Origin: Sphaerolaimus hirsutus
Lineage: Eukaryota; Nematoda; Chromadorea; Monhysterida; Sphaerolaimidae
DNA length: 64,000 nucleotides
Direction: 5' to 3'
Assembly: GCA_964036195.1 (NCBI GenBank)
Contig: OZ038457.1
Location: forward strand, 2,517,180-2,581,179
Position 1 is the stretch's first letter. Every line of letters starts with the position of its first letter. Shown piece by piece: positions 50,436 to 59,946 of this stretch. The notes beneath the pieces are model-generated. The model was not told where the DNA came from. It did no database searches and saw only the letters and a program-made list of their open reading frames with translations. The position numbers and the translations under genes are program-made.

Positions 50436-51926
50436 TAATTCAGCTCTGAATTGACCAAAGGAACTAAATTTGTGCGGCTGGGCAGTTCTTCAAACGTGCT
50501 GCAGTTAAACGGCTATTGCGCTCGAACGGGTCGGCCGATCTTCGCGAAATTTTACACGTGGCATCTCCTGAACGAGGCGCTTTCAACGGTGCCGCTCGGC
50601 GACGCGTACGATCAACGGGCGTCGATTCGCGAACGATCGAAGTTGTGGGGCAGTTCTTCAAAAGCCCTGCAGTTCTACATCAGGTGTGACTTTTTTCGAG
50701 TGGCTGGCAACAGTGTACCAAGGCTCAGGTACTCCAGACGGCAACTGGAGGACAGTGGCTACTGGCTGGCAGGCTTCTGGCACGTCGTTGGGCGCTTCTA
50801 CACACAAATAGAAGTTCGGACGGTCCTTACCCTGGATAGGGGGGATAGTTTCCTGACGGCCAGAGTTGACACAGGTCACTCTTAAGAGCAAGAGGTTGTG
50901 TCCCAGGGGTTTTTGGCAATTCGAGGGGGTCACTCGGTCCTTTGTGAGTGGGACCCACACCCTGGAGAGTCAGTGTGAAGTCAGTGTGAAGAGTGGTGAA
51001 GTGCCCACTCAAAGTAAAAGTAGGGGTAAAGTTCAGGAAAGGAAAGACCAGCCAGAAGTGCAGTTTCAGCCAGAAATGGAGCAGGGACAGATTCAGTAAA
51101 TTCAGTCAGTAAATCCTGTCAAACACTGTGTTGTGCCTAGTTTTTAGCACATCAGTGTTGTACCAAGACTGGGGAAAAGCTTAGTGCCTAGGTTTTAGCA
51201 CAAGTGAAGTACTTGGTAAGGTACCTTCAGTTTAGCACTAGCACCTAGATTTTAGTGCAGTGCTCATCAGCTCAGTTCAGAGAGTGACAGGTGGCACACT
51301 GTACCTTGCGCTGGTACCTTCAATTAGGTGTGTCTTAGAGTGCAGTTTCAGTCAGAATTCAAAATTGGCAGAGAGCCAAAAGTGTCCAGAGACACTTACT
51401 GTTGAGTAAAAGTGCACCAGAGTGCACTGGAAAGTGTCACAGGCGACACTGCAAGTGGACAGGAGTCCACTGGGCATCTGGAAGTGTCCAGTTTCAGTCA
51501 GAAAAGTGCTGGTACTTACCAGTACTTGTGTGAAGCAGTGTGAAGTGACTTCACACAGCACCAGAGTGCAGCAAAAGTGCTGTGGAGCACTTGACAGAGA
51601 GGGACAGTGTGTTGAAAGCACCAGGGGTGCAAATTTCCACACTGTTACAGGGCAATTGACTGCCCTGTCAGCAAAGTGCTGCAAGTGCAGCCACCTGGGG
51701 GGTTACTAACCTCAATAAAGTGTGCCAGTGTGTGTGGGGAGGGCTCCTGCACACCGTGCAGTGAAATTTGGGGCAAAACCAGTCCAAAATCCAGTGTGTG
51801 AAGCACTGTGAAGTGGAGTGTGAAGCGGTGTGAAGTGGTGTGAAACTTCACAGAAGTCATCGAAGTGTGCAGCAGAGTGAGGTGGTGTGAAAATTCGAGA
51901 AATTTGAGACAGTTTGAAGCAGTGGG
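50436..51926 (+). other. Retrotransposon leader, with a CpG-rich cassette
   Basis: No gene supported; the 144-codon frame at 50,451-50,885 lacks recognisable domains. From ~50,480 to 50,648 the sequence is packed with CpG and bounded by direct repeats GGCAGTTCTTCAAA...CTGCAGTT (50,480-50,507 and 50,649-50,674). After 50,660 CpG nearly vanishes and the leader becomes runs of GTGAAGTG/CAGTTTCAGTCAG-like units. Confidence 0.6.
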
Positions 51927-53633
51927 GTGAAAATTCAGGAAATTCAAAGTGCAATGGCATCTCCAACAGGGCACATCAGAAAGAATATTGGGTTGGCAAA
52001 AGGCAGGCTGCAACAGCGCCTCAACAAAGCCATCATCCAGTACAAGCATGCAGAATTTGCCACAAAATCAAATGAAGAAAAGAGAGTGGAGCTCATGAGA
52101 GTGATTATGTCACTAAAGACAGAAAAGGCAAAAACAGAGGCAGCAATAAAAATGGTGGCAGACCACCAGCAAGCATGGTCAGAGGCTGTGAGGGAAGTGC
52201 CAGATGACATAATGGAGGCCGAACAGCTGATGTTCACTCAAAAATATGAAGAATATGCTGACCTGTCAGAAGCTGTGACAGACAGAACCACAGAAATTGA
52301 TGCATATATTGAAGAGTTGACACACATGATGAAACAGTGTCAAGATCAGATTGACCAATCTGCAAATGCCACACTGGTGCAGCAAATGGCAGCTGCCACA
52401 GTGGCAACTGGTACTGGAGCCAGCAGCACAGCACAGCCACCACCACAGTCAGCAAATGTGTTTGGCAAACTGCAGAAACTGCAGGTCGAACAATTTAGTG
52501 GAGAAATTGTCAAATTTAGGGGTTGGTGGCAAATGTTTGAGGCCCACATCCATGGCAGGACAGATTTGAGTGATGTGGCCAAATTCACTTACCTGAGGAA
52601 TGTCCTGAGAGGACAGGCTTTCAACATGATAAGTGGGCTCAGTGTTACTGCAGAAAATTACACCCCAGCCATAGCTCTGCTGAAAAGCAGATATGACCAG
52701 CCAGTGGTGGTGAAGAATTTATTGATGGGAAATATGATGAAATTGAGGCAGGCCAGAAATACAAGCCAGGATTTGAGGGCATTGTATGATACCATGGAAA
52801 GACTCATGCAGCAATTTGAGGCCATGAATGAGACAGTTGAGCAATCCCTTTTGTTGAACCTGTTACAGCAGAAAGTGCCCCCAGAAGTGTTGACAGAAAT
52901 GCAGAAGGAACTTGGGGATGAAACTTGGACAGTGGCCAAGTTTCGAGAACTGTTTCAGAAACAGTTGCTCATCAAGGAAACAGTACAGTACGCTCAGCAG
53001 AATGAGCCACAGAGCCAGCAACGTCAAGGATTCATTCCAAGGGCACCAATGCCACAGAGCAATAATAGGTTTCAGCCAAGGAATCGATTCCAGATGAACA
53101 GACAGAATGAAAATTTCCCCAGAAACAGTACCAGTGGAATGTCAGTGATTCAGCAGAATCCACAGAATGGTGGACAAAATGGAGGACAGAGTCTGGGGAG
53201 ACCATGTGTGTTTTGTGGAGACACACAGAATCTGCATTATGATGAGAAATGCCAGAGATTCAAAACAGTCAAGGACAGAAGGATGTCTCTCATGAGGAGT
53301 GAGAGATGTATGAGGTGTCTCAGAAAAGGACATCCAGCAGCTCAATGCAAAGCAGCAATCAAATGTTTTTGGTGCAGCTCCAATGTGCATTGTGGAGCAA
53401 TGTGCCCTGACAAGTTTGGTGGTGGAGCGCCACAGCAACATCAGAGACCAGCACAAGTCAAGCTTGCATGCTGGAGTGCAGCATACATTGGCAGAATTGA
53501 GAAAAAAGTACTGGATAACTCAAGGCAGAAAGTTGGTGTACAACATCATCAGAAAATGTGCCACATGCCAGAAACTCAAAGCAAGGCCATACCCATTGCC
53601 AAAGATGCCAGATTTGCCAGCAATGAGAGTTAA
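51927..53633 (+). CDS. gag: Gag of the LTR retrotransposon
   Basis: 568 codons in one frame. N-terminal ~140 residues are charged and helical, probably coiled coil. Residues ~175-345 match the DUF1759-type capsid domain of BEL/Pao Gag (LQVEQFSGEIVKFRGWWQMF; YLRNVLRGQAFNMI). A Gln/Asn-rich linker follows, then Cys/His knuckles: CVFCGD with later H and C, CMRCLRKGHPAAQC, and CFWCSSNVHCGAMC. In complete BEL elements the frame goes on into protease and RT. Here, after ~53,440, it runs out of frame through integrase DNA, so the last ~65 residues are probably not native. Overlaps the next frame by 251 nt. Expected to form the cytoplasmic particle that packages element RNA. Confidence 0.9.
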   Translation: MKIQEIQSAMASPTGHIRKNIGLAKGRLQQRLNKAIIQYKHAEFATKSNEEKRVELMRVIMSLKTEKAKTEAAIKMVADHQQAWSEAVREVPDDIMEAEQLMFTQKYEEYADLSEAVTDRTTEIDAYIEELTHMMKQCQDQIDQSANATLVQQMAAATVATGTGASSTAQPPPQSANVFGKLQKLQVEQFSGEIVKFRGWWQMFEAHIHGRTDLSDVAKFTYLRNVLRGQAFNMISGLSVTAENYTPAIALLKSRYDQPVVVKNLLMGNMMKLRQARNTSQDLRALYDTMERLMQQFEAMNETVEQSLLLNLLQQKVPPEVLTEMQKELGDETWTVAKFRELFQKQLLIKETVQYAQQNEPQSQQRQGFIPRAPMPQSNNRFQPRNRFQMNRQNENFPRNSTSGMSVIQQNPQNGGQNGGQSLGRPCVFCGDTQNLHYDEKCQRFKTVKDRRMSLMRSERCMRCLRKGHPAAQCKAAIKCFWCSSNVHCGAMCPDKFGGGAPQQHQRPAQVKLACWSAAYIGRIEKKVLDNSRQKVGVQHHQKMCHMPETQSKAIPIAKDARFASNES

Positions 53634-56600
53634 AAGAGCCAGACCATTTCAGTACACTGGATTGGATTACCTGGGGCCAGTGTGGTACAGACAAGGCAAA
53701 GAGCACAAGAAAATGTGGATTTGCCTGTTCACATGCATGGTGACACGTGCAGTACACCTTGAGGCAGTTATTGACATGACAGCCAGAGAGTTCATAAATG
53801 CATTCAGAAGATTTGCTGCCAGACGTGGCAGACCTGAGACAGTTCTTTCAGACAATGCCACACAATTCAGATTGACAGGGCAAGTGCTGCAAAAAAGTGC
53901 CAGCAAAGCCATCAATACTGAACAAGAATGGATTCAGACAGTGAATGATGAATTGGTGTATACATATTTTTCACAGAATGAAATCAGATGGGAAATGACC
54001 ACTCCCATGGCACCATGGCAGGGAGGAGTTTATGAGAGAATGGTGGGCATCACCAAGAAGCATTTCAAGGCAGCAGTTGGCCACAAAATGATGGAACTGC
54101 CAGAATTGCTCACACTGCTGCCAGAAATTGAGGCAGTAGTTAACAGCAGACCAATTTCCTACATCTATGGAGATGTGAAGAGCCTGAGAGTGCTCACCCC
54201 AAAGGATTTTTTGATTGGAGAGGGTCAGATTGGAACTCCACAGTTTGACACAGACTCCAAGGATGATGAGTATGTGCCAAAAATTGACAATGCAGCCAAA
54301 TTACAGAAGTACTGGGAGTCCACCCAGAAGACTTTGGATAAGTTCTGGGAAACATGGCACCAGGAATATTTGCCAAGTCTCAGAGAGGGAACAAAGGTGA
54401 CACATGCACATGGCAGATTGACAGCACAGCAAGAGCCCAAAGTGGGAGACATTGTGCTCATCTTTGAAGAAAACATGCCAAGAGGGGCATGGAAAATGGG
54501 CCGAATTGAGCAGTTGGAGCAGAGTCAAGATGGAGAGATTCGATCAGCAAGAGTGAAAACTGCCAACCAGAATGTGTTGAGCAGACCCATCAATTTGTTG
54601 TATCCAATGGAAATCAATTCCAAAACCATGGATATACCAGAATCTGGAGTCAATGGAAAGCCAGATTTGTTGGATTCAGAAGTGGTTCAGAAACATGCCA
54701 GAGAGTTAAGCCAGCAAAAGAAGAGAAAACAGGAGTATGTCCCTGAATCAGATAGAGTGCTGAGGAGTGCCATCAAAGTGATCAGAGACAATACCAGGAA
54801 AGCAACAATGGCCAATCTGATGATTGGAATGTTGACATTGCTGGCACTGACAAACCTGTCAGAAGCAGCGCCTGTCAGGGAACTTACCAGAAAATACTCA
54901 GAAGTATTTACAAGGTCGTACATCCACAATACAACACCCAGGCCATCAGTGTATTCAGACATGACACCATGGCCACCATTGCCATCACCCAAATATCCAA
55001 AACCTGTCAGGAAATTACAGAGTTATGAGAAATTTAAGCAAGCCATCAGGGATCATCCTGTGAAACAGGTGATCGCATCACAAAGTCAGAAATACCAGAT
55101 TTGCACCAGTGGCAGACATGGGCATGCAATCACAGTGCCTGAGGAGGTACACTGTCACATCCCACCCAGAAGGCTTGTCAGGGCTGCCACAGTGACGCTT
55201 TATGCACAAAGGCAGGTGCCACAGAAAGAGAAAGCATACAGATGCTATATCAGAATCAAGGAAATTGTTACCCACACCAGCTTCTGGGGAGCCAGAGGAA
55301 TCACAGGAGAATTTGAGAAATACCAGCAAGTTGGTGTGGTAGCCTGCAATTATGCCAGAGTTCACAAAGTGTTTCAAGGAATAGAATTGGTGGAAATGGA
55401 ACCCAAAGTGTGGACCACCAACAGAACTTTACATGTGGAATATAAATGGTGCTGTCATGACAAAGAAAATGTTGTCAGCAACTTTTACATGGAAGAGGGA
55501 ACAGTTGCATCATTAGATGGCAAGACAGTAATCAGTGATTTACAAGATTTCAGTCAATGTAGGGCCATGATGGGCCACTGCAGAGATCACAATTATGGCA
55601 TCACAGTGTGGGATACAGAGAATTTCAGACACCAGTGTGCATATGAGAAAGTGGATGTATTCAAGACAGAAGTGGCTGGACAGACCATCATCATATCCAA
55701 GTTACAAGCAGCATATTCCCACAGCAATAAAACTAGAAGGCCAATGGGCTCAGAATGTGTACCAACAATTGACACATTCTATACAGACCAGGGTGGAGTG
55801 TTCATCAAGTTCCATCGCAGACAAGATGTTCCTGTGGAATGGGCAGTACCAGGAGACATTATGGAGGCATCAGAATCACCACTCAGCACTACACTCCACC
55901 TCCATCCAGATGACAGCAATTCAAAGTTCCAATACTTGCAATATGCTGTCAGGAAAATGACACAAGCACAATTTGTCATTGTGTGGCATCAGTTATGCCA
56001 GCTCAGAAAGCACCAGCTGGACATGTTGAGACAGCTATTCAGAATCGACCCAACATTAGGCATCAGGGCAATGCTGGGAAGACAGGATGTGCATGCAGAA
56101 TGGGCAGGAGAAGCCATCATGTTCTGGGAATGCAAGATGGTGCAGCCATACATCATTTACCAGACAGGAAAAGTGGCAGAAACATGTTATAAATACACAC
56201 CCATGAGATTGAAGCTAAATGGAGCACTGTGGTTCAAGAGTCCAGGCAGCAGAGACTTGGTGGAGAGTTCACCACAAGAGGACTGCAGCCATACCACACC
56301 ACATCTGTACAAGACAGAAAATGGGCAGTGGAAATCTGCACATGGAATAGTGCATGTAACAGAAACTCCAATTGAAATGACATGGAAAGGAGAGTGGAAA
56401 GCATTCACATTTGATGCTCCACACCTGTTTACAAATGTGATGAACAGAGTCACCAATTTCATGGATGTCAGAGGCCAGATACAGAGACTGCAGAATCTGG
56501 AGCAAGTACAGAGACAGCTGGTGGATTACACAGCAGATATGTCACTGGACCCAACAGTGATTAAGAGTTCAATTGAAGGATTGGGAGCTGGTATTGAACA

Positions 56601-57333
56601 CACAGCAGAGGGAATAAGCAAAGCGTATGGGCACTACATCACAGGAATCAACAAAGGATTCACCACATCCCTAGGACAGATGCTCAAAGGGCCATTCCAA
56701 GTGGTGATCAATACATTATCACTGCTGCTAGGAATCATCATCCTAGTGGTCATGCTTGGTGGAGCTGGATATCTGTGGTACAATTGGAGGATTGCCACAG
56801 GGAAACCAGTGATACCACCATGTGCATACACATGCATGTGGAAATGCATTGTATGCCCATTCAAGTGCCTGTGGATATGTTTCAAAGTATTGAGATACAC
56901 TGCCAAGAAATCCGTGGAGCCCAGCAAAAGTCAGCCAAAGAGAAAAGTCAGAAAAACAGAGTTGAAACCAGTACTCAAGAAATATGCCAGATCAAACTCC
57001 AGCCAATCTGTTAGATTCACCAAAAGAGCAGAAATTGAAGACCGAATGGCAAAGTCTCTCTCAGTCTATGGTCAACCAGATGAGTCAGATGAGGAAAGCC
57101 AAGTCAAAGAAGAGACAAAGAGAGCCAGGAAAAGAGACCTCGTTTACATGCCTGATATCAGAAAATTCACAACGCGAGAACGCGCAGGAAGCGACACCGA
57201 AGGCTACATGCTTCATCACTTGGCGCATGCGGCGTTGGCATCACCAACCCCGACGACGACCACGTTCTCCACCCAGGCAACTGTGGAGACCCCCCTGATC
57301 ACTCTGGCACCAACCACGACTACCGACATGTGA
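53383..57333 (+). CDS. Integrase joined to an envelope-like glycoprotein
   Basis: 1,316 codons from the first ATG; native coding probably begins near 53,450. Integrase: zinc-binding H24, H29, C59, C62; catalytic Asp in GLDYLGPVW and in VLSDNATQF, Glu in PWQGGVYER; C-terminal DUF5641-like part with VGDIVLIFEENMPRG and WKMGRI, ending near residue 415. Envelope part: signal peptide from about residue 476 (NLMIGMLTLLALTNLSEA), Cys-bearing ectodomain of ~600 residues, membrane helix at ~1,106-1,140, Cys-rich juxtamembrane tail and a Thr-rich end. Envelope genes captured by BEL/Pao elements are known; this one loosely suggests a negative-strand RNA virus glycoprotein (chuvirus or rhabdovirus-like), but that is a guess. 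Protease, RT and RNase H are absent. The frame is +1 relative to gag, so translation needs splicing, frameshifting or re-initiation; ATG at 54,808 could start the envelope alone. Confidence 0.85.
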   Translation: MCIVEQCALTSLVVERHSNIRDQHKSSLHAGVQHTLAELRKKYWITQGRKLVYNIIRKCATCQKLKARPYPLPKMPDLPAMRVKRARPFQYTGLDYLGPVWYRQGKEHKKMWICLFTCMVTRAVHLEAVIDMTAREFINAFRRFAARRGRPETVLSDNATQFRLTGQVLQKSASKAINTEQEWIQTVNDELVYTYFSQNEIRWEMTTPMAPWQGGVYERMVGITKKHFKAAVGHKMMELPELLTLLPEIEAVVNSRPISYIYGDVKSLRVLTPKDFLIGEGQIGTPQFDTDSKDDEYVPKIDNAAKLQKYWESTQKTLDKFWETWHQEYLPSLREGTKVTHAHGRLTAQQEPKVGDIVLIFEENMPRGAWKMGRIEQLEQSQDGEIRSARVKTANQNVLSRPINLLYPMEINSKTMDIPESGVNGKPDLLDSEVVQKHARELSQQKKRKQEYVPESDRVLRSAIKVIRDNTRKATMANLMIGMLTLLALTNLSEAAPVRELTRKYSEVFTRSYIHNTTPRPSVYSDMTPWPPLPSPKYPKPVRKLQSYEKFKQAIRDHPVKQVIASQSQKYQICTSGRHGHAITVPEEVHCHIPPRRLVRAATVTLYAQRQVPQKEKAYRCYIRIKEIVTHTSFWGARGITGEFEKYQQVGVVACNYARVHKVFQGIELVEMEPKVWTTNRTLHVEYKWCCHDKENVVSNFYMEEGTVASLDGKTVISDLQDFSQCRAMMGHCRDHNYGITVWDTENFRHQCAYEKVDVFKTEVAGQTIIISKLQAAYSHSNKTRRPMGSECVPTIDTFYTDQGGVFIKFHRRQDVPVEWAVPGDIMEASESPLSTTLHLHPDDSNSKFQYLQYAVRKMTQAQFVIVWHQLCQLRKHQLDMLRQLFRIDPTLGIRAMLGRQDVHAEWAGEAIMFWECKMVQPYIIYQTGKVAETCYKYTPMRLKLNGALWFKSPGSRDLVESSPQEDCSHTTPHLYKTENGQWKSAHGIVHVTETPIEMTWKGEWKAFTFDAPHLFTNVMNRVTNFMDVRGQIQRLQNLEQVQRQLVDYTADMSLDPTVIKSSIEGLGAGIEHTAEGISKAYGHYITGINKGFTTSLGQMLKGPFQVVINTLSLLLGIIILVVMLGGAGYLWYNWRIATGKPVIPPCAYTCMWKCIVCPFKCLWICFKVLRYTAKKSVEPSKSQPKRKVRKTELKPVLKKYARSNSSQSVRFTKRAEIEDRMAKSLSVYGQPDESDEESQVKEETKRARKRDLVYMPDIRKFTTRERAGSDTEGYMLHHLAHAALASPTPTTTTFSTQATVETPLITLAPTTTTDM

Positions 57334-57374
57334 TGTTGCAGCAACAGTGGCTGCAACAACTTTTTCGCCCCGAG
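57334..57374 (+). other. Short non-coding join between env and 3' LTR
   Basis: 41 bp with the small inverted repeat TTGCAGCAACAGTGGCTGCAA. A purine tract, expected here as plus-strand primer, is not evident. Confidence 0.5.
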
Positions 57375-58787
57375 TGTGCTGACCGTTGGTAATTTAATCA
57401 AAAACGGTCAGGACATCTCCCATGAGTCAACTATGGGTGTTCAGGGCACCCAGTATTGTTTTGTGTTTGAGTTTTATGTATTTTATAAGTTTTAGGTTTT
57501 CTGAAGGTTTATTGAGAAATTTTAGATTAAAAAGTCAAATATGTTTAAGTTAGGTTTATGAATTCGATATTAAGCTCATTCAACTCGCAATTTTCCGCTG
57601 ATCAAGAAAATATATAGGTTTATATGTTTATCTGTAGCCATTACCAAACCACTCAAACTTTATTTATTTCTTAATTAAATTTATATTAAGTTTGCATTGC
57701 ACTGCACAATTCAAGCACAATATTTATCCAACATTTGTTCATTTTTAGGCTCTGCGCTAAGGCCCAATCATTTTCTATAAAGCACAGCTGCATTATTAGC
57801 CCAGTTTCATAAAGTAGCTAGCTGGTTCAACAGTTGCATTTTCTCCATTTATTTGGTGTTAGTTCCTTTTTTAGGTGTTGAGTTCCCATCTGTAAAAGTG
57901 TCAAATTGATAACTTTAAATAGAAAAATTTCTTATATCAAATATATCCTAAATTTCATGCTCTATCGCATCGTACCAATCATTTTTGCCAAAAGTTATCC
58001 TATCACATGTTATAAATTATTTAAGATGAGTTTCTTCTATTTATCCCTGGAAATTCAATTTCTCCAATTATAAGAGCAGTTTAATCATCATATTGAGTTA
58101 TTTCTAAGTGAGCTATAATAGAGTGACTATTTATTCATCATTTATTTCATGTTCAATTGAAATTTATGTTTAATTTATTGAATGCTTTAAGTAGTTTTTT
58201 GGCGTGATTTTGAAGCTTGCCAACATTAGGTAGAAGCTCTGAAACTTTCAACAGGAAGTTCTTGACAAATTGTTAGGCCCAATTTGCTAAGTGGATTCTC
58301 GCTTTGTGCCACTAAATTAATAGTTTTCACTTTAGGCAAATTTGTACTTCCCCCAGTACCTACAGTAAGTAGTGAATACTACACCACTGTTATATTTAGC
58401 TGCAATACTAAGTAAAATGTGCATTTATCTACCAGTTTATTCACATAATTATTGTAGGGTGTTTTTCAATACATTTTCCCCTCTCCCAGTCCATTTTCAG
58501 TTTTTCAATTCAGTCTGCCACTCTGTTTCTGTGTGAAGAAAGTTTGCTAGAGAGTTAGTAAATAAAATCGGTTCTCCAGAATGAGATTCTGTGATCCAAA
58601 TCTGTCCTGTGTGCTCTGAAATTTCTCCTTTGTCATTGAGAAATCAGTTTTAATGCCCAAAATAACCGATCAACCCCCTACACTTGCAAAACTGTTCTAA
58701 CTGCTGCTAAAACTAGATTTTGGTGAATTGCCCAGTCTAGTGGACATCCAAACCATCGAGGCCATCAACAGCACCACGGTCAACACA
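57375..58787 (+). repeat. 3' LTR
   Basis: Same length as the 5' LTR; I find no difference line by line. AATAAA at 58,561-58,566. Confidence 0.96.
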
Positions 58788-58894
58788 TTTTCTTTTACAT
58801 GTGTTTGGGACAATTTTGATTCTGATGACATCATGATGGAATGTTTCCTGCAGAAAAATGCATAGCGTGCGGTCAGCAGGGTACGACTAGTGAT

Positions 58895-59946
58895 CAGGGT
58901 TGGTTTTATAAAAAATCATTTTAGTAAAATTGTATAAAAATTGTATAAAAATTTTATTTTATTTTATTCTTGTTTCATTTTATTTTATTCCAAAAGTCAT
59001 TAATAAAATAAAATGACACATTTTACAAAAAATTTACAAAAATTGTACAAAAATTTTACAAAAAATCAGAATCATGCATGCAAGGCCAGAAAAATGTTAT
59101 AATTAAACCTATACATGAAAAACCTGTGACAAATTTATCCCTTACTTTTCAAAAGTTGCATGCAGTATGTATTGTTAGCTAGCTGCAAGTGTAAAGTTAC
59201 AATTATTGATAAGAATGGTTTGCATTTTCAGTAGAAGGACTAGTGGAGTGTGCTGGGCACATGCGTAAAATGTAATGCAATTTGTCAATTGTCATGACAA
59301 ATGTAAAGTTAAGTGTCAATTGTCATGCAAAATGTCAAGTGTCATGTCAAATTTCAAGCAAAGTGGCGATTGTCATGACAAATGTCATGCAAAGTGTAAA
59401 TTGTGTATCCAAATCTTGTGTTTTTGTATCCATAGTATGTTTTGTATCCAAATCTTATGTTTTTGTATCCAAATGTTCACATAAGATTTGGATTCATCAA
59501 CATAATTTGGATACAAAACATAAGATTTAGATATCAAACATAAGATTTGGACACAATTTGCTTGACAATTGATACTTTATTTTTTACATGTTTTTACATG
59601 ACAATTTACACTTTACCTTACATTTGTCATGACAATTGACACTTTGCATGACATTTTACATGACATTTGACACTTTACACTTGGGACTGCTTCCAGATCC
59701 ATGAATAAACAGGTAGAAACTCAAGTAACAAGATAAAATTTTACAAAAAAATATGAATTTTTGTACAATTTTATAAAAATACGAATTTTTATACAATTTT
59801 ACAAAAATTTGACAGAAATTCGAATTTTTATACAATTTTTATTTTTATTCTTAAATTTTCCATTTTATTTTATTTTATTTTATTCTTGAATATTCCATTT
59901 TATTTTTATTTTATTTTTATTTTTTTCTGAGATTTTGCCAACCCTG
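58895..59946. mobile_element. CAGGGTTGG-family hAT-like element nested in the end of 58,888-60,935
   Basis: Ends CAGGGTTGG and CCAACCCTG with a perfect 8-bp duplication CTAGTGAT (58,887-58,894 and 59,947-59,954), made from the host element's own terminus. Subterminal parts are TTTTATTTTATT and TTTACAAAAATT runs; the middle holds a third repeat. Confidence 0.92.
59264..59690. repeat. TGACATTT/AAATGTCA inverted repeat, third nesting level
   Basis: Units of AATTGTCATGACAAATGT on the left and their reverse complement on the right, around repeats of TTTTGTATCCAAATCTTATG. Precise ends and target duplication not identified. Same unit family as 13,600-13,790 and 63,555-63,773. Confidence 0.7.

Larger units (their letters stand above)
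49005..58787 (+). mobile_element. BEL/Pao-type LTR retrotransposon, young, lacking protease, RT and RNase H
   Basis: A 9,783-bp element with 1,413-bp LTRs (TG...CA) that look identical over their full length, flanked by the 5-bp duplication TTTTC (49,000-49,004 and 58,788-58,792). A primer site starts at the first internal base. Order: CpG-rich leader, Gag (DUF1759-like, zinc knuckles), then integrase fused in one frame to an envelope-like glycoprotein. The normal pol middle is missing, so it cannot copy itself alone, yet identical LTRs mean recent movement, presumably with enzymes from a complete relative. I see no clear polypurine tract before the right LTR. Confidence 0.93.

Noticed and set aside
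50451..50885. 144-codon frame in the LTR-element leader
   Set aside because: No domain, crosses the CpG-rich/CpG-poor boundary and the direct repeats, and lies in the usual untranslated leader.
53440..53640. Last ~65 residues of the Gag frame as a real Gag domain
   Set aside because: The same DNA in the other frame encodes the start of the integrase, so this part is out-of-frame read-through after the pol deletion.
49005..58787. Full autonomous retrotransposon
   Set aside because: I looked for a protease motif, the RT YxDD box and RNase H between Gag and integrase and found none. The two are directly adjacent.
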